Source of the DNA: CAZYSK01 sp964649415
GTDB taxonomy: Bacteria > Chloroflexota > Anaerolineae > B4-G1
Assembly (NCBI GenBank): GCA_964649415.1
Contig: CAZYSK010000038.1
Span: forward strand, 1 to 51,308
Length of the DNA stretch: 51,308 nucleotides
Direction: 5' to 3'
Part shown: positions 7,221 to 15,660 of the stretch, one piece after another
Numbering within the stretch: the first letter of the stretch is position 1
Layout: every line of letters begins with the position of its first letter
Notes under the pieces: generated by a model
Seen by the model: the letters and a program-made list of their open reading frames with translations, nothing else
Told to the model about the DNA's origin: nothing
The model's database searches: none
Translations under genes and position numbers: made by a program

Positions 7221-8192
7221 ATGCAGAGAACCATCTTGCTTGGCTTCGAACCGGGTATGTTGTCTGACGCACAGATCGCTCAGGTCCGTGCAGCCGCGCC
7301 GGACATGGACGTGCTGGTTGCACGCGACCGCGAGCAGATCGAGCAGGTGCTGGATCAGGTGGAGATCGCCGCCGGTGGCTTCCCGCACGACTTGATCCCC
7401 AGGGCGCACGCCCTGCGTTGGTATCAGCAGTGGGGCGCTGGCGCCGATTGGCTGATGCGTCACCCGGAGGCGGTCGAACTGGACTTCGTGTTGACCAACG
7501 CCTCTGGCGTGCACCCGATCCAGATTGGCGAACACATTCTGGCGTTCTTGCTCGCCTTCGCGCGCGGCTTGCACCACGCGGTGCGTGCCCAGGCACGCCG
7601 TGAGTGGGTTCCCTACCGGGAACAGGAAGACATCTTCGAGTTAGCGGGCAAGACCATGCTGGTGATTGGCGTGGGCGCGATCGGTGAGCGCACCGCCCGG
7701 GTGGCGACTGCCCTGGGGATGCGGGTTTGGGGTGTGCGGCGCAGCGGGGGCGTTTGCGTGCCCTGTTGTGTGGAAGCCATGTTCGGGCCGGATCAACTGC
7801 TCGACCTCTTGCCGGAGGCCGACTTTGTCGTGCTGACCGTGCCGCTGACCCAGGAGACGCAGGGGATGATCGGGGAGCGCGAGTTGCGCGTGATGAAACC
7901 GACGTCCTACGTCGTCAACATTGGCCGGGGCGGCGTCATCCAGGAGGATGCCTTGATCCGGGCATTGCGCGAGGGATGGGTTGCCGGTGCGGGCTTGGAC
8001 GTCTTTGAGGTCGAGCCGCTTCCCGAGCCCTCGCCGCTATGGGATATGGACAACGTCATCATCACGTCCCACCGTGCTGGTATCACGCCGCACTACCACG
8101 AGCGCGCGCTGGCCATCTTCCTGGACAACCTGCGGCGCTACCGCGCGGGGGAGATGCTTCGCAATGTTGTGGACAAGCGGGCCGGCTACTGA
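7221..8192 (+). CDS. D-isomer-specific 2-hydroxyacid dehydrogenase
   Basis: A 323-residue NAD(P)-dependent dehydrogenase interconverting 2-hydroxy and 2-keto acids. The cofactor domain has VIGVGAIGERTARVA followed by MRVWGVRRSG, where basic residues replace the acidic residue that normally selects NAD, hinting at NADPH. Catalytic Arg is in NIGRGGVIQ, Glu in DVFEVEPLPE and His in ITSHRAG. I took the ATG at 7221 after GGGAGGACTG; a TTG 12 nt upstream is less likely. Its place among reductases under an FCD regulator suggests reduction of a keto acid, such as a glyoxylate-, hydroxypyruvate- or keto-aldonate-like substrate (inference). Confidence 0.88.
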   Translation: MQRTILLGFEPGMLSDAQIAQVRAAAPDMDVLVARDREQIEQVLDQVEIAAGGFPHDLIPRAHALRWYQQWGAGADWLMRHPEAVELDFVLTNASGVHPIQIGEHILAFLLAFARGLHHAVRAQARREWVPYREQEDIFELAGKTMLVIGVGAIGERTARVATALGMRVWGVRRSGGVCVPCCVEAMFGPDQLLDLLPEADFVVLTVPLTQETQGMIGERELRVMKPTSYVVNIGRGGVIQEDALIRALREGWVAGAGLDVFEVEPLPEPSPLWDMDNVIITSHRAGITPHYHERALAIFLDNLRRYRAGEMLRNVVDKRAGY

Positions 8193-8255
8193 TGCTGGTG
8201 GGCGGTCTCTATAGGAGCAAGGCCACCGCCACTTTTGGAAGCGAAGAGGATCGAT

Positions 8256-9434
8256 ATGAAATACCGTAGGTTTGGCAAACTGGACTGGCAGGTGTCGGCG
8301 CTGGGTTTCGGGTGTATGCGACTCCCCGTGGGAGGTGACGATCCGGCTGAGATAGACGAGCCGGAGGCGACGCGGATGTTGCATCACGCGATTGACCACG
8401 GTGTGAACTACGTGGACACAGCGTATCCCTATCACGGTGGGAACAGCGAACGCTTCGTCGGCAGGGCACTCAAGGGCGGGTACCGTGCCAAGGTCAGGTT
8501 GGCGACCAAGCTGCCCTGCTGGCTGGTCGAGACACGTGAGGATTTCGATAAGTACTTGAACGAGCAACTGGAGAAGCTGCAGACCACCTACGTGGACTTC
8601 TATCTCCTGCACGGGCTCCGGGAGAGCCGCTGGTCCAAGATGCGCAGCCTGGATGCGATCGGGTGGGCTGAAGGGGCAATGGCCGACGGGCGTATCAGGC
8701 ATCTGGGGTTTTCCTTTCACGATGACTACGAGGTTTTCAAGGAGATCGTGGACGCGTACGACTGGACGTTCTGCCAGATCCAGCATAACTACGTCGACGT
8801 GGCGTATCAGGCTGGCACGAAGGGCCTCCAATACGCGGCGTCAAGAGGCTTGGCCGTGGTGATCATGGAACCGCTGTTGGGTGGGCAACTCGTGGGCCCG
8901 CCCCGGCAGATCGAAGAGTTGTGGCACACCGCCGCACGGAAGCGCACGCCTGCCGATTGGGCGCTCCAGTGGCTGTGGAATCAGCCGGAGGTGTCGGTCG
9001 TCCTCAGCGGTATGAGCACGATGGAGCAGATCGAAGAGAACCTGGTGAGCGCCGGGGCGTCGCGCGTGGGCACACTGACGGAGGAGGAACTTGCGCTCGT
9101 CGGGCGGGTGCGCGACAAGTACCGCGAGCTAAGCCCGATTCCTTGTACGCAGTGCGGGTATTGTATGCCATGTCCGAATGACGTGAACATTCCACGCAAC
9201 TTGAGGGTCTTCAACGATGGCTTGGTCCACGAGAAAGCCGAGCACGCGCGTCGCATATACACATGGCTGTCCGGGTCTCAGCAGGCCGGTGCCGATTTGT
9301 GTATTCAGTGTCGCGAGTGTGAGGACAAGTGCCCGCAGGGCATAGCGGTCAGTGAGTGGATGCCCGTCGTTCACGAGGTGCTTGGGGTGGGAAAATCCTA
9401 CGCTGAGTGTTCATTCCCTCCGGGGCAGCGGTGA
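8256..9434 (+). CDS. Aldo/keto reductase 3 with [4Fe-4S] module
   Basis: A 392-residue COG1453-type protein: an AKR barrel (about 1-285) fused to a ferredoxin-like C-terminus. AKR tetrad: NYVDTAYPYHGG, LATKLPC, FYLLHGL. The C-terminus has two cysteine sets, CTQCGYCMPCPNDVNIP near 300 and CIQCRECEDKCPQGI near 356, enough for two clusters. The fusion implies that electrons pass between a barrel substrate and an Fe-S carrier. The ATG at 8256 follows GAAGAGG. It closely resembles the reductase two genes downstream (long identical stretches such as EQLEKLQT and IVDAY), pointing to duplication. Substrate unknown. Confidence 0.88.
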   Translation: MKYRRFGKLDWQVSALGFGCMRLPVGGDDPAEIDEPEATRMLHHAIDHGVNYVDTAYPYHGGNSERFVGRALKGGYRAKVRLATKLPCWLVETREDFDKYLNEQLEKLQTTYVDFYLLHGLRESRWSKMRSLDAIGWAEGAMADGRIRHLGFSFHDDYEVFKEIVDAYDWTFCQIQHNYVDVAYQAGTKGLQYAASRGLAVVIMEPLLGGQLVGPPRQIEELWHTAARKRTPADWALQWLWNQPEVSVVLSGMSTMEQIEENLVSAGASRVGTLTEEELALVGRVRDKYRELSPIPCTQCGYCMPCPNDVNIPRNLRVFNDGLVHEKAEHARRIYTWLSGSQQAGADLCIQCRECEDKCPQGIAVSEWMPVVHEVLGVGKSYAECSFPPGQR

Positions 9435-9480
9435 GGCGGTCTGCGCGCCCCTACGTGGATTCTCCAAGGCGAGGTCGGTG

Positions 9481-10518
9481 ATGGACATCGTGTTTACTCC
9501 CTTTGACGTCAACGGCAAGCTGAAGCTGCGCAATCGCGTTGTGCTGGCCCCCCTCTACCTGGCGTGGGATGGGCGCAGTGACGAGTTCTGTGCCTTCTAC
9601 GTGCGTCGCGCCATGGGCGGGGTGGGGTTGGTTATCGCTCCCCAGTCTACCCCTGGTGGGCTCGACGATTGGGCAGATCCCGGCTTCGGGTCTGCCTTTC
9701 GTCCACTTGTCGAAGGCTGCCATACCGCAGGTGCCAGGATAGCTCTGCAGGTCTTTTCTGGTTCGAGTGTCGCAGATGAGCTGCCGGTTGAGCAACTGGC
9801 CTCCATCCCCGAGCGCTTTGCCCGTGCAGCGGCCGGTGTACGCGGCGCGGGCTTCGATGCACTGGACATACACGGGGCGCACCATTCACTCTTCATGAGG
9901 CTTCTGTCGCCCCTCCAGAACCATCGCGTAGACGAGTATGGCGGCTTGCCTGAGAATCGGTGGCGCGTGCAGGTGGAGGCCGTGAGAGCCGCGCGGGCGG
10001 CCGTGGGAGAGGAGTTCCCGATTCTGTATCGCTTTAGCGCGACCGACTTTGTGTCCGGAGGCGTGGACCTGTCCTTGACCGTTCCTTTCGCCCAGGCGCT
10101 CGAGGCGGCGGGTGTGGACTGCCTGGATGTGTCGGCTGGCACGCCCGACTCACCGCCGGACAGCACGTACCCAGGCACATCGCATCCTATGGGCTGTTTC
10201 GCTGATTTGGCGGCCGCCGTCCGAGCGGCCGTGAAGGTACCCGTCATCGCCGTGGGCAAGATCGCCTCGCGCGAGGTCGCCGTGTCCATCTTGGAGGCGG
10301 GCAAGGCGGATCTGGTGGCGCTGGGCCGCCAGCTCATCGCTGATCCCGATTGGCCGCGCAAGCTTGTTGAGGGGCGGGATGGCGAAATCGTGCCTTGCCT
10401 GTGGGACAACGCGGGCTGTCTACGCAATTCGATCCATAAGGGACTCCCGATCCGCTGTGTGCAGAACCCCCATGTGGGGTTCGAGCACGAGCGTGGGGGC
10501 GGGGAAGCTACGTCGTAG
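9481..10518 (+). CDS. Old Yellow Enzyme-type flavin oxidoreductase, single domain
   Basis: A 345-residue FMN TIM barrel of the NADH:flavin oxidoreductase/2,4-dienoyl-CoA reductase family. It has the N-terminal strand FTPFDVNGKLKLRNRVVLAP, the substrate-binding HGAHHSLFMRLLSP (usual HGAHGYL), the segment VDEYGGLPENRW, and phosphate-binding AVGKIASR and LVALGRQLIADPDW. The cluster motif near the C-terminus reads CLWDNAGC with a later Cys (IRCVQNP); the second Cys of the normal CxxCxxxC is Asp, so a [4Fe-4S] cluster may not form. The C-terminal FAD/NADPH half of dienoyl-CoA reductases is absent. ATG 9481 was chosen over a longer frame overlapping the preceding gene. It may reduce an enone or enal intermediate. 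Confidence 0.85.
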   Translation: MDIVFTPFDVNGKLKLRNRVVLAPLYLAWDGRSDEFCAFYVRRAMGGVGLVIAPQSTPGGLDDWADPGFGSAFRPLVEGCHTAGARIALQVFSGSSVADELPVEQLASIPERFARAAAGVRGAGFDALDIHGAHHSLFMRLLSPLQNHRVDEYGGLPENRWRVQVEAVRAARAAVGEEFPILYRFSATDFVSGGVDLSLTVPFAQALEAAGVDCLDVSAGTPDSPPDSTYPGTSHPMGCFADLAAAVRAAVKVPVIAVGKIASREVAVSILEAGKADLVALGRQLIADPDWPRKLVEGRDGEIVPCLWDNAGCLRNSIHKGLPIRCVQNPHVGFEHERGGGEATS

Positions 10519-10569
10519 CAGTTAACGACAACGAAATGCCATTTTCAAGTAAGGAGGAATACGTTCGAC

Positions 10570-11733
10570 ATGAAATACCGCAGATTCGGAAAACTGGACT
10601 GGAAGACGTCCGCACTGGGATTTGGGTGCATGCGACTCCCCACAATAGATGGGGAAAGTGCCAACATAGATGAACCAGAAGCGACCAGGATGCTCCACTA
10701 CGCCATCGATCATGGCGTCAACTACGTGGATACGGCCTATCCGTACCATAGTGGAAACAGTGAGCACTTTGTCGGCAGGGCGCTGCAGGGGGGCTATCGG
10801 GACCAGGTCAAGCTGGCGACGAAGCTGCCTTGCTGGCTGATCGAGGCCGCGGGGGACTTCGACAAGTATCTCAACGAGCAACTCGAGAAGCTGCAGACTG
10901 ATCACATTGACTTCTACCTCTTGCATTCCCTGAGTGAGAAGACTTGGCACAAGGTGCGCGACCTGGATGTGCTGGAGTGGGCCGAGCGGGCTATCGCGGA
11001 CGGGCGTATCGGCCACATCGGGTTCTCGTTTCACGACAAGTACGAGGTGTTCCAGGAAATCGTGGACGCGTATGAGCGTTGGACCTTCTGCCAGATTCAG
11101 TACAACTACATGGACACCGAGAACCAGGCGGGCGTGAAGGGGCTGCAGTACGCGGCGTCGAAGGGAATGGCCGTCGTGATCATGGAACCCCTGCTAGGGG
11201 GCAAGCTCGTTGATCCGCCCGATCCGATTCAGGCTGTCTGGGATACGTCCCCGGTGAAGCGCCGGCCAGCCGATTGGGCGCTGCAGTGGCTGTGGAACCA
11301 GCCGGAGGCCTCGGTTGTGCTCAGCGGCATGAGCGCGATGCAGCACGTCGAGGAGAACGTCGCCAGCGCCGGCGGGTCGGGCATCAACATCCTGACCGAG
11401 GAAGAACTGGCGCTCGTCGACCGGGTGCGCGTCAAGTACGACGAGCTCTGTCCGATCGCCTGCACCAAGTGTGGGTACTGCATGCCCTGCCCCAACGGCG
11501 TCGACATCCCCCGCAACTTCGCGGTCTACAATGAAGGTGTGATGTATGAGAAGCCTGACGCTGCGCGTGGGGGATACAAGTGGATCTCCGAGGAGGCCCG
11601 CGCCAGCGCGTGCATCCAGTGCCGCGAGTGCGAGGACAAGTGCCCGCAGAGCATACCGATCAGCGAGTACATGCCTCTCGTCCACGAGGTGCTGGGCGAG
11701 GGCAAGCCGTATGAAGCGTGCCCGCTTCCCTGA
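10570..11733 (+). CDS. Aldo/keto reductase 4 with [4Fe-4S] module
   Basis: A 387-residue paralogue of the reductase at 8256. Both begin MKYRRFGKLDW and are alike end to end. Tetrad: NYVDTAYPYHSG, LATKLPC, FYLLHSL. Cysteine sets CTKCGYCMPCPNGVDIP and CIQCRECEDKCPQSIPI end the protein. AAGGAGG sits before the ATG. The two paralogues flank the flavin enzyme, so a duplication and an insertion, in either order, shaped this part. Differences concentrate between the barrel and the Fe-S module and may reflect distinct substrates. Confidence 0.88.
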   Translation: MKYRRFGKLDWKTSALGFGCMRLPTIDGESANIDEPEATRMLHYAIDHGVNYVDTAYPYHSGNSEHFVGRALQGGYRDQVKLATKLPCWLIEAAGDFDKYLNEQLEKLQTDHIDFYLLHSLSEKTWHKVRDLDVLEWAERAIADGRIGHIGFSFHDKYEVFQEIVDAYERWTFCQIQYNYMDTENQAGVKGLQYAASKGMAVVIMEPLLGGKLVDPPDPIQAVWDTSPVKRRPADWALQWLWNQPEASVVLSGMSAMQHVEENVASAGGSGINILTEEELALVDRVRVKYDELCPIACTKCGYCMPCPNGVDIPRNFAVYNEGVMYEKPDAARGGYKWISEEARASACIQCRECEDKCPQSIPISEYMPLVHEVLGEGKPYEACPLP

Positions 11734-11775
11734 GGAAAGGGGTGTGGCGCGAGAAAACCTGTGGAGGTGAATTGA

Positions 11776-12888
11776 ATGCGCTATCGTACCCTGGGTAGGA
11801 CCGGCCTGGACTTGTCTGTCGTGGGCTTCGGCGCGATCAAGCTGCCGCGCGTGAGCGAGGAGCAGGCTGCTGCTGCGCTCAATCGGGCACTGGATCTGGG
11901 CGTCAACTTCGTTGACACGGCGCGAGCCTACGGTGACAGCGAGCGCAAGATCGGTCTGGCCCTTAAGGAACGGCGCGACGAGTACTGCCTGGCTACCAAG
12001 ACGACCGCCCGCGACGCCGACGGAGCAATGCGTGACCTGGCGACCAGTCTGCGGGAGTTGCAGACCGACCGCATAGATCTTTGGCAACTGCACAACGTGA
12101 TGGACCGCGGCCTTTGGGCACAGGTCACGCAGCCTGACGGCGCGCTGGCGGCGGCGAGACGGGCGCGGGACGAGGGGATCGTGGATCACGTCGGCATCAG
12201 CGTCCACCGTTCGCTGTACGTGATGCGCGAGGCGATCCTGTCCGGCGAGTTTGAGACCGTTCTTCTGCTCTACAATCCGCTGGATGAGGAGGGTGTGGCG
12301 GCCCACGGTGTCCTGGACTTGGCCCGTGAGCGTGGCCTGGGCGTGATCATCATGAAAGCCCTCTCCGGTGGTGCGTTGGCCTCGCCGCTCAATGACGACG
12401 AACGAGATGAGAGGCACCGTGCCTCTGGTGGGCAGTGGTTCGATCCCATTGTGCGCGGCTGTCTGCGCTACGTGCTCTCCCATCCTGCTGTGGACGTGGT
12501 CATCCCCGGCATGCGCTCCGTGCGCGAGGTGGAGGAGGACGTGCCGGTGGCCGACAGCCCGCCGCTGACCGATGCTGAGCGTGAGGAGTTGATCGGTGCC
12601 ATCGCCCGCCTCAAGGGCACGTACAAGTACAAGCAGGACTGTCTGCGCTGCGGGTACTGTCTCTCTGCCTGCCCGCAGGAGATACAGATCCCCGAGGTGT
12701 TCCACGCCGCGTATGCCTACCGTCACTATCCCGAGACGTCGCGCGGCATCGGACTTGAGCTCTACCGTTCCCTGGAGGTCTCTCCCGAGGCGTGTATCGA
12801 ATGCGAATCCTGTGTTGAGGTGTGCCCGGCGGGCATCCCGATCCCCGAGCGTCTCAAGGAAGTGGTCGAGCTGTTCGCGGGAGCATGA
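11776..12888 (+). CDS. Aldo/keto reductase 5 with two [4Fe-4S] motifs
   Basis: A 370-residue COG1453-type fusion, more distant from the two above. Tetrad: Asp in NFVDTARAYGDSE (with Tyr), Lys in LATKTTA, His in LWQLHNV. Two classic ferredoxin motifs end the protein: CLRCGYCLSACPQEI and CIECESCVEVCPAGIPIP, each CX2CX2CX3CP. A strong GGAGGTG precedes the ATG. It is the last gene of the cassette; the next gene lies 121 nt away past a structured spacer. Probable role: ferredoxin-coupled oxidation or reduction of the same substrate family, inferred. Confidence 0.88.
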   Translation: MRYRTLGRTGLDLSVVGFGAIKLPRVSEEQAAAALNRALDLGVNFVDTARAYGDSERKIGLALKERRDEYCLATKTTARDADGAMRDLATSLRELQTDRIDLWQLHNVMDRGLWAQVTQPDGALAAARRARDEGIVDHVGISVHRSLYVMREAILSGEFETVLLLYNPLDEEGVAAHGVLDLARERGLGVIIMKALSGGALASPLNDDERDERHRASGGQWFDPIVRGCLRYVLSHPAVDVVIPGMRSVREVEEDVPVADSPPLTDAEREELIGAIARLKGTYKYKQDCLRCGYCLSACPQEIQIPEVFHAAYAYRHYPETSRGIGLELYRSLEVSPEACIECESCVEVCPAGIPIPERLKEVVELFAGA

Positions 12889-12915
12889 GTGATCGGCACG
12901 GGCGATCCCGAGCAT

Positions 12916-12964
12916 GGGGCGAGCCTTCCGGTTGGCCGGAGCGGTGGGCCGAAGCGCTCGCCCC
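12916..12964. other. Long GC-rich hairpin at the end of the cassette
   Basis: GGGGCGAGC (12916-12924) pairs perfectly with GCTCGCCCC (12956-12964); the 31-nt interior can pair further (CTTCCGG with CCGGAG). There is no T-tract, so it is not a standard intrinsic terminator. It may limit read-through or protect the 3' end of the cassette mRNA. Confidence 0.5.
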
Positions 12965-13009
12965 GCTTGCGGATTCGGGCCGTTCTTGTGTGGGGGAGGG
13001 TACGCACGA

Positions 13010-14401
13010 ATGAGCACAATCGGCATCTTGCACTACAAGGTCGGCGGGACCGATGGCGTCTCGCTGGAGATCGACAAGTGGAAGCGCGTGTTGGAGGAGA
13101 TGGGGCACCGGGTGCATCTCTGTGGCGGCGACCTGGGCCAGGTTGAGGGGACCCTGATCGAGGAGCTTTATCACCATCGGCCCGACGTCGAGCGCATCAA
13201 TCGCAATACGTTCGTTGAGCTAAGCGATTTCGATGGCGTAGCGGAGTACCGGGCAGAGGTCGAGCGCCTCGCGGGCGCGCTTGAGCGCCGGCTGCGGGAC
13301 TTCGTGGAGCAGAGGGCGGTTGACTATCTCATCCCGCAGAACGTCTGGTCCGTTGCCCTGAGCCTGCCGGCGGCGGTTGCGCTGGCTCGGGTGGTACGCG
13401 ACCTGCAACTGCCCACGCTGGCCCATCATCACGACTTCTACTGGGAGCGGACAGGCGGGGTGGCGCTTACCTGCGGGGCCGCGATTGAGATCGCCGACAA
13501 GTACCTGCCCCCTCGGGATCAGCGCATCACGCACGTGGTCATCAACAGCTTGGCGCAGCGGCAACTACTTGAGCGCAAGGGGATTGAGGCCACTGTGGTG
13601 CCCAACGTCTTCGACTTCGGTGCGCCACACGTTGCTCCAGAGCGTAGCGCCGCGGCTCCATCGTGGCAGCCGGATGCCTATAACCGGGACTTCCGCGCCC
13701 GCATCGGCGTGCGAGAGAACGACGTGCTGATCTTGCAGGCTACGCGCGTTGTCCGGCGCAAGGGCATTGAATTGGCAGTGGATTTCGTGCAGGCGCTGGA
13801 TAGCCCGAAGCGGCGTGCGCGTCTCCGGCGGAGCGGTCTCTACGATGGGCGTCCGTTCACCGACGACAGTCGCATCGTGCTGGTGCTGGCCGGATATACG
13901 GAGGATGATCCGACCGGACGCTATGTAGAGCTGCTCAAGCGCAAGATCGAGCGCGCGGGCGTCCAAGCGCGTTTCATCGGCGACATGGTGGGGGGGACGC
14001 GGCGAACTGAGGGGGACAAGAAGACCTACTCCCTGTGGGATACGTACGTCTTCGCTGACTTCGTCACCTATCCCAGTCTGTGGGAAGGCTGGGGGAACCA
14101 ACTCCTCGAGGCGCTGCGGGCTCGACTTCCGTTGATGTTGTTCGAATACCCGGTCTACCGGGCGGACATTCGGGAGAGGGGACTGCGGGTTGTCTCGCTG
14201 GGCGATGAGATCCAAGGACGGGACGATCTGGGGTTGGTGCAGGTGAAGCAGTCTGCCATTGAGGCAGCCGCCGACCAGGCGGTGGAACTCCTCACCGATG
14301 CCGGCCTGCGCCGGGATACCGTGGCGCACAACTTCCAGGTCGGACGCCAGCATTACTCATTGGAGGCCCTCCGGGGTTACCTGACACGGCTGATGCAGTA
14401 G
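13010..14401 (+). CDS. Glycosyltransferase, GT-B fold (family 4-like)
   Basis: A 463-residue transferase. The N-terminus, GILHYKVGGTDGVSLEIDKW, is a GT-B acceptor-domain start with a glycine loop. The second domain has a nucleotide-sugar fold with ILQATRVVRRKGIELAVDF and the donor-site segment VTYPSLWEGWGNQLLEAL, where the E of SLWEGWGNQ matches the GT4 EX7E region. The ATG at 13010 follows GGGGGAGGG; a longer frame from 12914 would include the hairpin and was rejected. The group appears to use retaining chemistry (known of GT4). Acceptor and product are unknown; it may belong to the redox cassette or stand alone. Confidence 0.82.
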   Translation: MSTIGILHYKVGGTDGVSLEIDKWKRVLEEMGHRVHLCGGDLGQVEGTLIEELYHHRPDVERINRNTFVELSDFDGVAEYRAEVERLAGALERRLRDFVEQRAVDYLIPQNVWSVALSLPAAVALARVVRDLQLPTLAHHHDFYWERTGGVALTCGAAIEIADKYLPPRDQRITHVVINSLAQRQLLERKGIEATVVPNVFDFGAPHVAPERSAAAPSWQPDAYNRDFRARIGVRENDVLILQATRVVRRKGIELAVDFVQALDSPKRRARLRRSGLYDGRPFTDDSRIVLVLAGYTEDDPTGRYVELLKRKIERAGVQARFIGDMVGGTRRTEGDKKTYSLWDTYVFADFVTYPSLWEGWGNQLLEALRARLPLMLFEYPVYRADIRERGLRVVSLGDEIQGRDDLGLVQVKQSAIEAAADQAVELLTDAGLRRDTVAHNFQVGRQHYSLEALRGYLTRLMQ

Positions 14402-14431
14402 ATGGCTTCGTTGGGCAAGCCCTGAGGCGCA

Positions 14432-14815
14432 TCACGGGGCCCGGCCGTGCTCCAGCAGGGTTTGGACCGTCGCCAGCAGTTGCTCGGGATCGAAGGGCTT
14501 GGTGATGTAGCTATCTACCCCGAGTTCTTTTCCTCTTAGCAGGTCTTTCTCCTGCGCCTTGGAAGTCAAGAAGACGAACGGAACGGCGGCCCACTTTGAC
14601 TCGGCGCGTATCGCCTCGTAAAGGGCGTATCCGTCCATCGTAGGCATCATGATGTCCGCCAGGATCAGGTTGGGGCACGCATCGTCGATCATCTGCAAAG
14701 CCTGCTGGCCGTCCGTGGCGGTGAATACCGTGTAGCCCTCTGTCTCCAGGATGTCCCGGATGCCCGTTAAGAGAGGTTCATAATCTTCGACGACCAGGAT
14801 GTGTTCTCCGCCCAT
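14432..14815 (-). CDS. Stand-alone response regulator receiver
   Basis: A 127-residue CheY-like receiver with no output domain. The acidic pair is VVEDYEP, the phospho-acceptor Asp lies in LILADIMMPTMDGY near residue 53, Thr/Ser in VFLTSKAQ and Lys in SYITKPFDP. AGAGG lies 7 nt before the ATG. No histidine kinase is in the window. Such single-domain regulators often act in phosphorelays or by protein contact. It converges on the glycosyltransferase from the other strand. Confidence 0.92.
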   Translation of the reverse strand: MGGEHILVVEDYEPLLTGIRDILETEGYTVFTATDGQQALQMIDDACPNLILADIMMPTMDGYALYEAIRAESKWAAVPFVFLTSKAQEKDLLRGKELGVDSYITKPFDPEQLLATVQTLLEHGRAP

Positions 14816-14902
14816 GTGTTTTCCTCTTCGCTGATAGTTGCCATGCCTGGATCAGTGGGTCTACTGAGCCGATGTGCTTCCCTCTAGATTGAACGCAGTG
14901 TA

Positions 14903-14927
14903 TCATAACAGTGGGGGGAGTGTCAAG
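14903..14927 (-). promoter_or_regulatory. Candidate promoter of the response regulator
   Basis: On the minus strand TGTTATGAT (extended -10, core 14908-14903) lies after TTGACA (14927-14922). The spacing of 13 bp is short, so either the extended -10 works alone or the -10 is shifted to GATACA at 16 bp. The leader would be about 80 nt. Confidence 0.4.
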
Positions 14928-15651
14928 TCTTTGACCTGATCCGCCGCATCCATATCCGTCCTCCGATGCCGATGACCACTGCTGTGAGAAGGAGGATGCC
15001 GACGATCGTGATGCCCACGTCCATCCAGAAGCGCACAGGGAACAGGCGGATCAGGGTGTCGGAGTAGGGGAAGATCCACGTCTCTCCCTCGAAGAAGACA
15101 CGGTGGAATGCGACGAAGAAGCTGTCCCAGCTCAGTGCCATGAAAGCCCCCACACCTCCCAACAGTGCCAGCGTGAGCAAGCTGCCCTTCAGGAGCGCGG
15201 CTGCTGCGTAGCTGAGCACGTCGCGTTCACGCCTGGAGCGTGCGATGAGCAGCGCTGCGATTCCTCCCACCAGCACCGCCCCGGCGACGATACCGGCCAG
15301 CATGATGCGGCTGTACACGGCTTGCACGTCGGCCATGTGACGCAACTCCCGCGCGTTGAAGGCGGGTTGCCCGTCGGGGAGTTGCAGGTCCGCCAGGAGC
15401 GCAATGTCCGCGTTGGTCGCCAGGTAATCCACGCATGCCTCGGCCAGGCGCGCGCGTTCCGCCGTCGAGAGGCCCAGGGGGTCGGGCGGAAAGCCCGCTT
15501 TGCCGTACTCCCACTGCACGAACCAGTGGCTGGTCACGACGCGCAGATCCAACGCCAGCAGGCCCACGGGCAGCGCCAGCACGAGTAGCCATTGGATCAA
15601 ACGGGGCCACAATTGGGCTATTGTTGTCTGTCTCTTGGTATCCTGTGCCAT
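14923..15651 (-). CDS. DUF1461 (TIGR01906) integral membrane protein
   Basis: A 242-residue membrane protein matching the TIGR01906/DUF1461 family by its layout: an N-terminal span (LIQWLLVLALPVGLLAL), a short extracytoplasmic segment with YGKAGFPPDPLGLS, three more spans, and the FFEGETWIFPYSDTLIRLFP segment with FPVRFW before the last span. Function of the family is unknown. It starts 9 nt after the stop of the spermidine-synthase-like gene on the same strand, so the two form an operon. GAGAG precedes the ATG. Confidence 0.8.
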   Translation of the reverse strand: MAQDTKRQTTIAQLWPRLIQWLLVLALPVGLLALDLRVVTSHWFVQWEYGKAGFPPDPLGLSTAERARLAEACVDYLATNADIALLADLQLPDGQPAFNARELRHMADVQAVYSRIMLAGIVAGAVLVGGIAALLIARSRRERDVLSYAAAALLKGSLLTLALLGGVGAFMALSWDSFFVAFHRVFFEGETWIFPYSDTLIRLFPVRFWMDVGITIVGILLLTAVVIGIGGRIWMRRIRSKT

Positions 15652-15660
15652 GTGCTCTCT

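Noticed and set aside
11194..13026. 610-residue minus-strand frame across two reductases
   Set aside because: Antisense shadow of genes with clear catalytic motifs.
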